Source: Kudoa neothunni (taxonomy: Eukaryota; Cnidaria). Taken from it: a stretch of DNA of 64,000 nucleotides. Of this stretch, positions 11,278-24,323 are shown piece by piece. Made by a program: the position numbers and the translations under genes. The stretch lies in the NCBI GenBank assembly GCA_964304625.1, contig OZ199840.1, forward strand, positions 6,448,001 to 6,512,000. The letters run 5' to 3'. Each line of letters starts with the position of its first letter. The first letter of the stretch is position 1. Under the pieces are notes generated by a model. It had not been told where the DNA came from. It ran no database searches and saw only the letters and a program-made list of their open reading frames with translations.

Positions 11278-12185
11278 TGCTTTATTATCTTCTATTTTAT
11301 AATGTTAAAATGTTATGCTTAATGGTTGCTATGCTGTAGTGCTAACCATCTAACTGGTTGCCTAAGAACCTTTACACTAGGAAGTTCAATATCACTATAG
11401 ATTTTACCTATCTGCTTATAAAATAGTAAAAATAGGTGCACCAAACTTAAATTAATTCTATAAATGTACATAGAGTTTTCATAAAATGGTTAAGAACGTA
11501 AGATTCAAAGTTTCGGAATGCGCACATCGGAGAATTAATCCGAAATATCATCGCATAAGTTTGTCGGCAATCCTTCGTTACTGGTCAAGTTATTTAATGT
11601 CTGATGACCCCTGTGAAAATTCTTCATTTAGTTGCCGAATTGCTCAATGTCAAGCTGATTTATTTTGTTCATAATTATCCGCAGAACTCTGTTTATGAAC
11701 CTTATCGACTTTGTTTTATTCAAATAAAACTCTTTCGTTGAAAGAAAGCATTCTATCAGAACTTATTATTTTTATTTGGTCATTTTAGTAATGAAGAGCC
11801 AAAAAATAATAATAACTAACGCGAACTACCTACCTCCTGGGATTGGGGATATTTTATCATAATGGAACGTGTTTAAAAACATACATATCCTTTCAATTAA
11901 CCAGATGGGAAATTTAACAAACCTTGTTTCTAAAATATCATATTTTTAACGACTGTGATAAACTTATTTAAAATTAAAATCATTTTCGAGAAACCATAAA
12001 AATAACAAAATCTATATAACTCAACGACAACTGGAGACGATTTGTTTATACATGATTTGAAGTACAGTAGTGGATTGGCCTACGTAACTCCCTTGGGATG
12101 GGTAAATTGTACATACTACCGGTCCCGGCCGGATAGTACGTATTTTTTGCGCAAGCGCACAAATATATTAAAATATAAAACTAGC
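11278..12185. other. Intergenic, upstream of PA28-gamma
   Basis: No coding signal; a 62-codon frame at 11486-11674 has no recognisable features. TGCGCAAGCGCA at 12148-12159 differs at one position from the NRF1 consensus YGCGCAYGCGCR. Confidence 0.4.
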
Positions 12186-12187
12186 TA

Positions 12188-13977
12188 AATTAGGTTACCG
12201 ATTTTCCGTAACTTCAGATTTTCTTGCCAACTGTAATAACCTCTATATTATTGCCGGCGTTGGTCGTGACACGTTATTGTTGTTTTGTGCTCATTGTCTT
12301 CTTGTGCGCTCGTTACACCTACAAATATTATTTCAATATTTAAACCATATATTATATTTTATTTGTCAGTTTTAATAATAATTTACAAAAATTTTAAAAT
12401 TGAACATTGGAAAGTGGTTTTTTCCTATTATCAGTGCTTAGCCGCTTTTCCGTCACTTTTCAGCTATAGGCGGATTTAGTGGTGTGTCTTTTTTACATTT
12501 ATAATGTCTGTAAAGTTTAAAAATGAGGAAATAATAAAACTAAAATATAAATTTATCGATTTTTTTAAAAGTATAATAAACAGGAGTGCAAAAATACTAC
12601 ATTTCGTAAATTTAAGCTCCCTTCTATTTCTACTCTAGATATCATCTTGATTAGAAAGAAAGATACAGTTTTATCTTATAAACTGGCTTGGCTTCTTCAG
12701 AGAGAAAAAATTTTAAACAGTGTTCAAGTCACGACATCGATACTTTTGCATATGATTGGGTGAATTATTTGAGATAAAAAAATTGAACCTAAGCGTAATA
12801 ATGACCCGTGATTGATTTATTGCTTTTAAATCAAAATTTAATTTAAAAATACCACTGTTCATGGCGATGCTGCTTATGTCGATTCATGTTTTGTAGAAAA
12901 TTGGTAATCGAAATTGAATGACTAAGTCAAAGATTACATCGATGACTGTATCTATATCCTTTACGAAACTGCACTATTTTATTAACGACTTCGAGGTCCA
13001 TAATTTTTAATGCTATGTTTTGTTTATAGAAAAAACCCGAAAAAATAGTTATTGTTTCGCGGCATACATCTATGCCTGGAGGTTGCATTGAATCTCTTAT
13101 GATCGGCAATCACAAAAACCACGTTGTTTTAAAAATGCTAAAACATTTATAGTAAAATACAAATCAAACAGGAAAAAATGGATGACTAGGGAACACTTAA
13201 TAAATATTTTTCTAATTTTAACAGTGTGTTCAAAACGAAATACAAGGAAGTTTGCTACCTTTTAATAATACCACTTGCCACGCCGAAATTCATTTGACCA
13301 ATATCCCTCTTATATTCCTTGCAAAAAGTTCAACTAGCGTTTTTTCCAACTATTAGATCATAGAATCATTCTCTCATTAAAATAAAATTACAAACATAAT
13401 TTAGTAGAAAGCCATATTGCCGCAGTCAGCAGTGATATAAATACATCCTCCCAAGATTCGTCTAAAACATTGTTCCCAATTAAAAATCATGGGCGGTGTT
13501 AAAAGGATATTGTATTTAATTGTTTCAGAAAATATAGGTTTCCTGCAACCAACGAATGTGAGCGTTCATCAAATATTAATTTTAGAAATAAATAATTCTA
13601 AGCTGGAAATTCCGAGATTACTCAAGAGGAAGTCATTATACCTACATCAAAACACTTTTACGAGCCTACTCCTTTGATTGTTGAATCTGCTAACTTTGAA
13701 ACTAAAGATGAACAAGTGGTAGAATTTATATCATCGAAAGATTCATTTAAATGTTTAAACATGCAGAAGAAATATACGACAGAGAGGAATTGATCATCTG
13801 GACGAAATAATGAGTTAACATCATAAAATTACGACACACATTTAAAAATATAATTATAAATAACATATTGTTTCGATAAAAGTAGATGATTGCATAAATG
13901 AAATTAATTTCTCTAAAATAGATTTATTTCTTCAATTTTGCGCGCTAGGAAAGTTGCGGAAAATCGGCTACCTATTG
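12188..13977 (+). mobile_element. pogo/Tigger-type DNA transposon, decayed
   Basis: Imperfect terminal inverted repeats: the left end reads AGGTTACCGATTTTCCGTAA and the right end, read inward, AGGTAGCCGATTTTCCGCAA. TA lies at both borders (12186-12187 and 13978-13979). The length of about 1.8 kb and a degraded pogo-type transposase on the plus strand fit a Tigger-like element. Related ends occur at 24525-24549 and around 51195-52023. Confidence 0.72.
12505..13290 (+). pseudogene. pogo/Tigger transposase relic
   Basis: An ATG at 12505 opens MSVKFKNEEIIKLKYKF. Further pieces, in changing frames, match the pogo DDE domain: an acidic-aromatic block ending YETALFY (family: DETGLFY, holding the first catalytic Asp, here changed to Tyr) near 12950, SQKPRCFKNAKTF near 13105 (family: IGKSANPRCFK) and RKKWMTREH near 13175 (family: KAWMT). 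Many stops and frame changes make it non-functional. Confidence 0.65.
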
Positions 13978-13979
13978 TA

Positions 13980-14566
13980 TAATAAAAAATCTATTCAACC
14001 GCATACTGTTTATAACAATTATAACCCCTTCCGACGTCCTATCAAAATATCCCTTTTTCACATTACTCCAAATATTTTTATAATTCGACATGATAATGAA
14101 AAATGAATTTTCAAGGCCGTCTCAATACAGTGTTTTGAAAAGCAATGAGACAATCCAAACACTCTTAATCCATTCTGATTTTTTCCGAAAGATAGCGAGG
14201 ATTCTTGTCACATCGGCTGTCCGGGCGAAGATATGTTCCTACGTCATTTCAGCTTATTTTAATTTTTAATTGATCAATTCGGAGAGTATTTTTGTTGTTG
14301 TGACTCACATTAATCCATCATGGATTTTGGCTTTAAAAATCTAATTAAATTGGAGGTAGCTGACCTACTTGGACGTGCTCACGATTAGCATCAAAAACTA
14401 AAAATTAGAATCCAATTTACCTATGTGTAGCGTAACATTATGCCAGGAGATGTGCTGAGTTAATTTGATAAAAATTTGAAGCTTTTAAGATTGTTTTTAT
14501 CTGGGGTCAAAAATGACCCCATTGACTTCCGCGTTATGACCACGCGCTCAGTACGGGGAGGGTTAA
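13980..14566. repeat. Non-coding; ends in a piggyBac-like terminus
   Basis: A perfect hairpin GGGGTCAAAAATGACCCC (14503-14520) lies 42 bp before GGGAGGGTTAA, with TTAA at 14563-14566. This is the same design as other TTAA elements here. No matching left end was found, so only one terminus of a MITE or old piggyBac element is supported. Confidence 0.5.
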
Positions 14567-14854
14567 AGCTTTAATGCGTGTTTCGTTCTTTCGTTATCTA
14601 TCAAATGGTAATGGATAAACAATAGTTCTAATTGTATTCCCGAATGAAACTGGAAATAGTTCTGGTTTGCATAAAATGTTTAAAACTATATGATAGTTTA
14701 TAACTATGTTTTCTAAACAAAAATATTATCTGTTTACGGTCAAAGAATTCATTTCTTCACTTGATCAAATAGTTTAAATTTTGGAGGTTTTCCGAATTAA
14801 CGTGCTGGTTGAATTAGAAAAAAATTTTTCAAGAGCCACAGTTTGGCTATCCCT

Positions 14855-15058
14855 GGTATATCTGCTACATTGTATATGTCGTACGGCGATGGATGCTACT
14901 TTTATCCGGAAATATTATTACAAAGTTCTTCCCGTTCCCATTTACCGAGGTTCCGGATAATCGGACATTTATCGACTCGTAATGTCAATAAAATCCAAAT
15001 AAAATTTAAAATTTTATCTGGACAGCGCGATTTCCGTATAACAGAGGTTCGACTGTAT
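14855..15058 (+). repeat. Decayed pogo-like 3' end
   Basis: Shares ACATTGTATATGTCGTA and following bases with 4465-4593 and ends GAGGTTCGACTG before TA, as in Tigger-like termini. The 89-codon frame across it is not a gene. Confidence 0.5.
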
Positions 15059-15147
15059 ATTAAAAAATCTCCACCAAACAGATTTTACATTAATAATAAC
15101 AAATTTATATGAGAAAACTATTCGGGTCACTTGTTACATAAGATAAC

Positions 15148-15859
15148 TTACTTTTGTTTGGCATGGTTTGGGCAAATAAATTTACCGCAATTAGAACAAG
15201 GTAATGTGGACTTTATTTCGTTGGTCATTGGAAGATAAGGCGTTTATTACGATGTTTTGTTCATGAAGAATCTAAATCATCTTATAGGAATCGTCGGATT
15301 CTGGTATTTTAAAAATAGGATCATCACTGGGATTAGAATTAAATTTATTTTGTACAAGTTATTCGATGTTATTATATGTATTATTCGAGGTCATATTGCT
15401 TTAGTAATAAGTACATATTACTTTTAAAGAACAAGCTACTGTAAAAACAATAAGAAAGTTACGTTTCATTAACTTCCTTAAGGAATGTTAACCTGACTGT
15501 GCATAGATTAATTGTCCTAAATCTCATGACAACTTAACTAGAAACGAAACTGCTTTTTTTGAGATATATAAAGAAATCTATTAAAATCTAATCCCATAAT
15601 TTAATATAATAAATAAAAATTGATACATTAATACCTTTTTTTGAAAAATAAAGCAATAAATAATCTTTTCTCATAACAAAATCTGGTATTGCTATTTTTT
15701 AAATTCTTCGAACGAATAAAAACTTGTTCATTTAAAAATTCATAGTTTCTTCGAGGTATCCCTAGATGCATTAAATAGTGAGATTAGAATTCTTGGAGTT
15801 AAAAGCAAAATAGCTCTCGCGGGGTCACAAATGACTCCACTTCGGACCGGGAGGGTTAA
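15148..15859 (-). mobile_element. piggyBac fragment with C-terminal zinc domain and one end
   Basis: The minus strand at 15148-15225 reads STLPCSNCGKFICPNHAKQK then stop, the C-terminal Cys/His-rich piece of a piggyBac transposase. At 15821-15838 a near-hairpin GGGGTCACAAATGACTCC precedes GGGAGGGTTAA (TTAA 15856-15859), like the terminus at 14566. An acidic stretch (SDDPIFKIPESDDS) around 15300-15360 could be the transposase N-terminus, implying an internal deletion. The left border was not found. Confidence 0.5.
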
Positions 15860-16095
15860 ATACTGTACCATAATACAACATTTCTACATTTATTCGTCAT
15901 TCTAACTTTTATATACTATTCGTTTTTCGAAAATATAAAAATTGTAGAATTGTGAAAAATAAAATGTGTAACTATTGTAAACGCAAGAGAGAGACATCAC
16001 AAAGCAACAATAACAACAATAATAATAATCGCGCCCCTCTAGCTAACGGTTTGTTAATCTCCTGTATTAATCTACCAACATAACAGTAACAACTA

Positions 16096-17358
16096 GGCTT
16101 TTAAAAAATCGAGAGTCGAAGAAAATTTTAAAAAAAACGAGGTTGATTATGTGTTGAAGTGAGGATTATTAAGGATTCGGATAGGGATTTCATGATTCCA
16201 ACGTTTTGTAGTTGTTACTCGTTTTTACAAACATTCTGGTAGATAATACATCTCAGTAAATGAATTATATTAGTTTAAAACGCTTGAAACATTCAATCAC
16301 ACAAAGATATTGAAGTAGCTTAAAAATATGACGTATTATTTCATTTTATATTCAAAAGCTAGGTTATTAATGTTTATTTTTAGGTTTTACACCATTTTTA
16401 TATTGTTGAGATAAGTAATAAAAATATGCTTTTGATTTATTAACACTCGTAATTGATTTAATTCTAAATGCCTAAAAATGGTATATTTTGTTTCATGACG
16501 ATTATTTTACTTTAAAGTTAATTTTAATTAAAAAAAATTATTGAATATTTTTTTTAGTTACTTAATGTAGATAAATAAAAAGATACCTCGATCAAATGGA
16601 TTAAAACTTTCCATGTTTGAATTTTGGAACAAATATTGTTATAATATTTGTTTAATCATAAATAAACCATCTGAAAAAATTTATAAACTAAAAACCACAT
16701 TATGGAATACCATCGTTAAATTAAAACATCTTCATTCTAATTTTAAATACGAAATCACAAGATTGAACGTTTACAAACTTATTACTAACAGATACAAATA
16801 AAAAAATTCAATGAACAATTAACGACTTCGAATTTTTTAAAATTATAGAAAAATAATAATTTTGTTGATGTATTTATGAGCAACAGAGGTTCCACGCAAA
16901 TCCGAACGTGTTCGACTTAAGATTTATCTCCAGTTTATAAATTAATTCTTTTTGACCCGAATTTAAATGCATAATGTAGTTTTTTGTGATAATATAAAAA
17001 ATAAAAAAACATTTGAAAATGAAGTGAATTAACAGGGCGAATTGTAGGAAACGACTTTATTTCCGATTTTGTATTCGACACCACCCGAAATTCTACACAG
17101 ATACTGTAGTACTGTAGTTTTGCTGATATTTTAAAAGAAATAAAATAGTTTATTCCAGAAAATAATGCACTGCCGAATTTTGATAAGAAAATTTCTCCTA
17201 ACATTGATTACAAAAATGTACTGTATACGAATCACGCAATCTTGTTAATACATTGATTTAATCTCTTCGAATTAGAGGATAATCCCTATAACTCGAACTT
17301 TTGAGGGTTTGGAGAATTCTCGAGGACCTTCGAACTCGACCCTCGATTTTTTTAGTAC
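16096..17358. mobile_element. TA-inserting repeat element, copy A
   Basis: About 1.26 kb with TA on both sides (16094-16095, 17359-17360) and short inverted ends containing AAAAAATCGAG(G/A)GTCGA. It is a near-identical inverted copy of 28120-29364; copy A keeps about 40-50 bp more at its right end. No transposase is recognisable in either copy, so it is probably a non-autonomous Tc1/mariner/pogo-type element. Confidence 0.72.
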
Positions 17359-18447
17359 TACAACGGATCCGTGTAATCCTCACCTTCGGCACGTGCTATT
17401 ACCACGGGAACCAATTACTCTGCAATTATTATCTCTATTAAATAACTAATTTCACATTACTAATATTTATATTTTTCTCTACTAAATTATAGAAGTAGAT
17501 AACAATCGAGAATATCTTTTTACATATTTATATTGTTTACTTTAATGATTGTTTTCCATAATTAAATGGAAAATTTATTAACCTTAGTTTAAAACACGAT
17601 CAAAATTGTATTATATCATTTTCTGTCAACAATAAGGTTAAAGTTGAAGAATTATGTGTGTGTTTGTATAATTCTGACAATATTCCAGAAGCGCGCGCTC
17701 CCACATTGTGTATTCAAACTCGTATAACTTAATTTATTTCCAATCTTTACAATATTCAGATTATATGATTTATTGTATTCTATTCTTAAATTATGAACTT
17801 CAAGATAAAATATGCTCACTATATTTCACAGAAATGATGTGAATTTTCCGCTTTAGATTTCAATATAGACAAGAATTTTGAGAAAACTAATCATAATTGG
17901 GTCATTTTTCAGAAATTAGATGAATACAACACGATAAACAATGGCTATCCTAGTCAAATAAATAATGAGAGATCGAAGAAAATTTATTTTTCTTTTTGTA
18001 TCCAATAGTGGTTAAAGCGTATCCCTTTGGTCTCCCAACAGACTTCACTCGAGAGGGAATTTTTAAGGCTAAAATAATTAAAAAAAAGAAAGGAAATGAA
18101 ATGAAAATACCATCAAGTTCGATCATATTTAAAGTGGGCGCTAATTGATCTTCAGACAAAACAGTTTGGATCTCGAGAGCATTTTCATTTGAAATATTAT
18201 TACCAACACCCTCAACAATTATTTGAGAATTAAAAATATTCCCAATAACATCTATTTTTTGTAAATTAGATACGAGTAAAGTATTTAAGTTAAGCGTCAT
18301 ATACCTCTTCCTTCAGAAATATCTTCGTCTTCGGCTATAGCCTCGGAGTATTCAATAATGCGATTTCCTAAAAATAAATAAAGAAAAATTAAGTTTTCTT
18401 AAAATACCTAATTGATTTATTTGTTTTATTAATTTGATGTCGTGGTT

Positions 18448-18527
18448 TGTAACACGAACGAGGAGGCAGAATTAATGGACAACAATAATGAGGGTACTAC
18501 GACTACTAATTATCTATGATGACGTCA
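18448..18527 (-). repeat. 3' LTR of the Ty3/gypsy fossil
   Basis: 80 bp, with one difference from the partner at 22237-22316. Such short LTRs are unusual for the family. Confidence 0.85.
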
Positions 18528-18581
18528 CATATGTCCCCCTTTCGAAAAAAGGCGAGATGTCGTTGTGACATAATTTTGCAT

Positions 18582-21427
18582 CTATCCAGGGCTCGCTTTC
18601 TTCCTATTGGATGATCTTGCTTGGTTTTCGGCGATATGAGGTATTACATTATTTGCATGTATTACATGTTCTTTGCCATTTTTCATATAGGTGTTGGTAG
18701 ACCCTTTCACATTGACCACTTCGAAAGGTCCAGTGTATCTTTCAGATAGAGACGATGCAAATTGATTTTTTATCAAAATTTGTTTGGGATCGATAGACTT
18801 TCTGGACCTTGCTTTTTTATCATAATGTCTTTTTTGCGTAGTTTGTGCATGTTTTATATTTTGATTCGCAGTATTCGTCAATGTTTTCATTAGTTTACCA
18901 AGTGATTTTGCATAATTGTTGTAGGTTGTACTATTTCCAGATGCAGCGGTTTTAAGAAAGGTGTTTGTAATTGTCGTAAGATCACGTCCATATGTAAGCA
19001 TTGAGGGAGAAAAACCAGTTGTAGAACTTATTGTATTACGCAGCGCTAGTAAGGCCATAGGGAGAACTTCATCCCATTCTAACGAGTTCGAGTTGCAACC
19101 AATTCTAATTTTCTCTTTAACGCTTTTCACGTATCGCTCAGCAAGTCCATTTCCTTCCGGGTGATACGGAGTGGATTGTGAATGTTTAATTCCAAAATTT
19201 TTACAAACAGAGTTAAATAGATCTGATTCAAATTGCGTTCCACAATCAGTGTGTATACCATGAGGAATTCCATGTCTACTAATGATATATTCCATTACGA
19301 CTTTTGTGGTTGAAGCTGCCGACATATCAGGTAGTGGAATCGCCTCGGTCCATTTTGAAAATCGATCTACAAATATCAATATGTATCTATTACCTTGGCT
19401 TGTTAATGGTAAATGACCCATGAAATCGGCATGCCAGTGGGAAGCTCGAGAATCTGTCGGAATAGGTTTCATAGGTTCCTTGAACTGTTTCTGAGAATAT
19501 TTATTCTTTTTGCATAACAAACAGTTACTGACGATTTCTATCACGTCATTGGTTAATGTAGGCCAGAAAAAATTCCTCCGGATGGTTTCTTCAGTATTCC
19601 TTTGACCAGCGTGCAACGTGTCCACCTGATGTATCTGTTTGATAATTTTAGTTTGCAGTGACTTCGGTACCACGAACAAATCTCCTCTGCGGGATTCGTG
19701 ACATAAAACATTGTTCTTTATCTTTAGGGATTTTATACGGTCAAGCAAGGGATTGGTGTTCGAAATAATTTTTTCTTTATTGGTTGATCTTCCCTTTGTT
19801 TCATGGCGAAGTCATCAAGGTTGGTAATATTTATACAAGCAACACTCCTCGAGCATCCTTCATTCTCCTGATGTTTGTTAAAGGATTGTGGTCCGTCAGT
19901 ATCGTGAACTTTTTTCCTAATAGGTAATGGCGAAATTTCCTAACTCCAACAATAATAGCCAAAAATTCTTTGTCCGTTGTGCAATAATTGAGTTGAGCAT
20001 GATTTAATTTTCTGCTGGTATAAGCGATAATGTTTTTGTTTCCATTCTTTACTTGGTATAAAACAGCCCCAACTCCGCTGTAAGAGGCGTCACATTCCAT
20101 GGTAAATGGAGGGTTGACATCCGGAAAACAGAGCGTAGGGTTTTGTTTGATTTTTTCTTTTAGCGTGTCGAAACTACGCTGAGCTTCCTGTGACCATACA
20201 AACGACTTTTCGCTCGTTGTCAATTTGTAGAGTGGTGCGGCTATTTCCGCCATATTTTTTTGTGAATCTATGAAGGAAGTTGCATGTTCCCAAAAACGAT
20301 CTTAGCTCCTGGACGGAGGTAGGTATTTTCCAATTAGTAATTGCGTCGACTTTTTCTGGATGCGGAGTAATGCCATCGTTAGATACTATGAATCCTAGAT
20401 ATTGGATTTTGTTTTGAAAAAATACGCACTTTTTTCTATTCATCCTCAGATTTTGTCGTTCGAGGCGCAAGAAGACGTTTCGAAGGTGTTTGATGTGTTC
20501 ATCGTAATCAGATGAAAAGACAATTATATCATCCATATACACCAAAACGTATTCTAGATCTCCCAATATATTATCCATCATTCTTTGGAAAGTTGCTGGT
20601 GCGTTTGCTAACCCAAATGGCATACGATTATATTCGTATAGCCCCTGACCATGACCAAACGTAAACGCAGTTTTGGGTTTGTCTTCCTCTGCCACAGGAA
20701 TTTGCCAGTAACCACATTGCAAATCCAATGTCGAAAATATTTTCGCTCCACTCAATTTATCCAGGCACTCATCAATTAGAGGAAGCGGATATTCATCTTT
20801 AATAGTGATATCATTGATTTTTCGGAAGTCAATACAAAACCGATAAGATCCATCCTTCTTTTTAGCAAAGGTAACAGGAGATCTATAGGGACTAGTTGAT
20901 GGTCGTATTATTCCGGCTTTTAATTGTTCATCCAACTATTTTTGGGCTGTATCTCGTAAATGCATAGGAACCGCGTATGCCCGTGAAGTAATTGGGGTTT
21001 GCGTTGTTGTAGGTATCTGGTGTTGGAAGTCTTTTGCAAGTTGCAAATCCGTCGGAGACGTAGCAAATAAAGACTCAAATTGATTTATAAGGCTATCGAA
21101 ATTATTGGTTTCTCTGTTTATGGTATTCGGTGACTTATCCACGTTGCCTTTCCATACCAAATCAACGTGTTTCAAGATGACGTCTCTGCCAATGATCGCG
21201 TCGTATGCGATTTGCTTCGTTACGTGTGCAGTAACTTTTATTTCGCCGACTTTGGTTTTGATGTACATATTGGCCAGTCCAGTACTTTGGAGTTTAGATC
21301 CGTTTGCTGCCTTAAAGCATTTTGACAAGGGTTTAACGTATTTGGGGTCAACTAAGTCGTCTCTAACGAACGTACAACATGCTCCTGTGTCCAGCAAGGC
21401 CATAATAGTACGACCCATGCCACTCAC
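18582..21427 (-). other. pol region of the Ty3/gypsy fossil
   Basis: Protease (ALLDTGACCTFV, about 21.4 kb), reverse transcriptase (LVYMDDIIVFS, about 20.5 kb), RNase H (about 20.0 kb) and integrase with an HHCC zinc domain and DDE core (18.6-19.7 kb). This PR-RT-RH-IN order is that of Ty3/gypsy elements. Fossil part; see the element entry. Confidence 0.88.
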
Positions 21428-22236
21428 GCGCGCCTCAAAAAAAACACAGAGTAATCGTCATTAAAGTCAAACGAAATATCGTTAACGTAGTTGAATTTGG
21501 AACAAATTCTACTAACATGGCCAGATTTGCCACATTTTCGACATACAGCTCTTCCCAAACATTCATTAGCTAAATGTTTTCTTCCGCCGCATTTTGAACA
21601 AGGGCCTCTTAGTGGGCGATATCCAACGTTGCCTTTGGGGCGCGTATTCATTTTCTTCTCTCTAGAGAGTATGGGGGCCACGTCGTTGTCATAACTAGCC
21701 ATTTTTGAGTTAGAATTTCAATCATCCAATAATAATTGTGTTTTTTCCATGATTTGAAACATATTTGCCTCACCGAATAGCTTTACATGAACTTTCAAAT
21801 GTTCTGGGAGGATATCCATGATTTTTTGTCTCAGAAAAAATTCGACGTCCTCTTCGGTCGCCTGTGGCCGCGCCATCTTGAAGAGTGAAAAGATACTCTG
21901 GTAATAATCTTGGACCGTTTCTTTCGGCTTTATAGAGGCTTGCGAAAAATCGTGGAAAAATGAATCCTTACTCTTGAGACCTCTTGAATACTGCAATATG
22001 TTCTCGTTAAGAATGGTAATCATTTGGGTTGACGATAGGACCACGCTTTCATCATGTTGGTTCGGTTTGAAATATTCACGCATATGACGAGGGATTGCCA
22101 GGAGTGTTGAAGCGTATAGCTGTTTCTCATCCCAACCTTTTGCAACTGCTTGCAGTTGGAGCTCTTCGAGTTGTTGTTCGACATTCTCGTTAAAATTTAT
22201 CGTCATAGATGCTGTGAATCCCACCTTTGACACCAT
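21424..22236 (-). other. gag region of the Ty3/gypsy fossil
   Basis: A retrotransposon gag-type capsid region followed by a nucleocapsid zinc knuckle of the CX2CX4HX4C kind (CRKCGKSGHVSRIC) and a second CX2C-type knuckle before it. Fossil part; see the element entry. Confidence 0.8.
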
Positions 22237-22316
22237 TGTAACACGAACGAGGAGGCAGAATTAATGGACAACAATAATGAGGGTATTACGACTACTAATT
22301 ATCTATGATGACGTCA
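22237..22316 (-). repeat. 5' LTR of the Ty3/gypsy fossil
   Basis: 80 bp partner of 18448-18527; the gag region begins directly after it on the minus strand. Confidence 0.85.
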
Positions 22317-24323
22317 CGTGGTTCCTGGTTAATTTTTCTATTGTGTTGAATAGTGATAGGCAACTATCATAAAACTTTCCAAAATATTCAGCGGACAACG
22401 CTACAAACTTCTTTTTGTAAATCACCAAATTTTTTAAGCATTTTCCATAAGAACTAAAAATTCCTTTCGGTTTTATTGAAATACTCTCTTTTGGAGTGAT
22501 ATTTATAGTTTCCATTTTCAAGAATCGACTCATGTAATCTTTTGACCATCTAGGGTGGCGTAGATTTGAATTGAACATTGAAAGCAGGTTAAACGCTCAC
22601 TTATTAAAAATATGACTACATGGAAGGAGATACGATATGTAAGTATAACAATTGCATCTCAATTTAAGTAGTTAAACCATCTGTATTCGTGTTTTCGTCA
22701 AAATTTTGAATTTGTTTGTGGATTAAATTGAAGGCAAGTGGATTTAAATGATTAAAATACGTGTTTAGAACTTCATTTGAAGTATAAAAATATTCTGGGT
22801 CCAGTAATGTTTTGGTTATATTGTATTTTCTTTCTATTCTCATTGATTTGAGAGCGTCAAAGAAATAGCGGAAAAAATCATTGAGATTAGACAATTTCTT
22901 TATTGTTTGTTTTCGTTCACCATTAGTGGCTTCTAATCTATTATTCGTCAAGTTTTCATAGAGGCGATGTGCTACACTGAATCCTATGACCCTTTCATGA
23001 GCGATTGTTTCCCAATTGGATTTAAAATAGTTAATAAACTTATCGTTTCTTTGTTGAAAAAGATTATTGCATAGTTTATCGATTAGATAATTTTATTAAG
23101 AATTTCAAGCACCTCCTTAGAGTGTGGTGCTTATCAGTAATAATTGCTCGGACACCTTGAGTCATGTTCGGCATCATTTTTATTAGTTGAGAAATATACC
23201 ATTTAAATGATTCCGCCGTTTCATCGTACAAGATGCAGCCGCTAGTTAGGTGGGTTTCACCAACCGAGTCTTCTGCAACAGACGGATACAATGGCGCACT
23301 AATAAATTAATAAAACAACCAAATAGAGAAAACCTCCAAAGATTACCGTGAGTCTAGCAGTTTATAGGTTGCATCAAGCATGAATAACTTTGGAAAGAAA
23401 TTAATTATGTTGGACATCTGCTTATCCTTAACAAAGGTTCCACAAACATTTTTATTATCATCTGATAAAGCGCTCACTATGCAGTTGCATTGATTCTTTA
23501 AAATTTTTACAACTAATGCAATATTATCAGATCCGACTTTGGAGGATTTTCTAATGTTGTGAGCAGTTTTCAAGGGTATATTGTTGTCTGTCTCGTCATT
23601 TATCTTGGCTTGTATGAGCTTTTTGTTTGTTTCAAGAGAAAGAAGTTCCGACAAATAGCCATCACATTGGTTTAACTTCCTCTGATTGAGTAAGTTTTCA
23701 TAGATCCATGGATCATTTGGATGGTTATGGGCAGTGTTAGAAGATCTATTCTCCAGGAAATTTCCATCTACATTCACTCTTAACGTAACCTTAAATGGGA
23801 AATCTCTCTTAAGAGAGTCTTTTGCATTCGCCTTTACCTCTATTTCGGTAATGGGCGCCAAAGTAACATACGTAAGTTATTTCGTAATACACTAGCGTGT
23901 TTTTAATATTTCGCTTAACCCGGCTTTGTACTGAGTCAATTCTGCTTGAATCTCGAATTTTTAGATTCGCAACATGACTTTTCTCATACTGTTGAATATA
24001 AAATTTTAAACTTTCAAAAGTTTCAAATTCCATTCCAACATGAAAATTGTCTGAATTCGAATCACTCATTGTAGTTCAACCAAACTCTTAAAACACGTGG
24101 AGTTATGTTTACACTGCATGGCTCAAAGCAATAAATTAGAAATGATTACTTTTTATAATTAATTCAAAGTTAATATTGTTTTAGCCTATTAAATTCGCTA
24201 ACATTTATATTACTAGCTGTCTATTTTCTACAAATTTCCAACCAACTCAAATTTCTTAATTTTTTATAATTAATAGAGATAATAATTGCAGAGAAATTGA
24301 TCCCAGTGGTTATAGCCACTGCC

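Larger units (their letters stand above)
18448..22316 (-). mobile_element. Ty3/gypsy-type LTR retrotransposon (fossil)
   Basis: About 3.9 kb on the minus strand, inserted in the MULE transposase. It has two very short LTRs with TG...CA ends and a shared CGTGGTT on both outer flanks, consistent with a target duplication. Parts in order: gag with a zinc knuckle, aspartic protease, reverse transcriptase with YMDD, RNase H and integrase. A polypurine run precedes the 3' LTR and a primer-site-like GGTGTCAAAGGTGGGATTC follows the 5' LTR. The LTRs differ at only one position, so insertion looks recent. The coding region is largely present but has a few breaks, about three or four. Confidence 0.9.
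17950..24069 (-). pseudogene. MULE transposase (ZSWIM3/FAR1-like), split and decayed
   Basis: The ATG is at 24067-24069 (MSDSNSDNFHVGMEFETF), an N-terminal FLYWCH/FAR1-like region with a conserved His pair (NTAHNHPND) near 23750. MLDATYKLLDSR (about 23350) carries the first catalytic Asp. A GT-AG intron of about 50 bp seems to follow, then the 23076-23291 block with a conserved AIITDKHHTLRR, and 22664-22951 with TNNRLEATNGERKQ. The retrotransposon lies between 22316 and 18448. The C-terminal SVGRPKGYALTTIGYKKKN is at 17960-18040, a tail typical of these proteins. Several frame changes around 22950-23080 and 23810-23860 mean it is not functional. Confidence 0.75.
17388..24323 (-). mobile_element. 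MULE (Mutator-like) transposon, broken, with an LTR element inserted
   Basis: The ends are related inverted repeats: left GGCACGTGCTATTACCAC then TCTGCAATTATTATCTCTAT; right, read inward, GGCAGTGGCTATAACCAC and the same inner block. GGCAGTGGCTAT is shared with the nested MULE at 441-2333 and the stray end at 29369-29388. It encodes a MULE transposase on the minus strand, interrupted by the retrotransposon at 18448-22316. No target duplication could be matched. Without the insertion it would be about 3.1 kb. Confidence 0.75.

Noticed and set aside
16613-17204. Two small frames inside copy A as a possible transposase
   Set aside because: They show no transposase motif and lie on opposite strands of a TA-bounded repeat.
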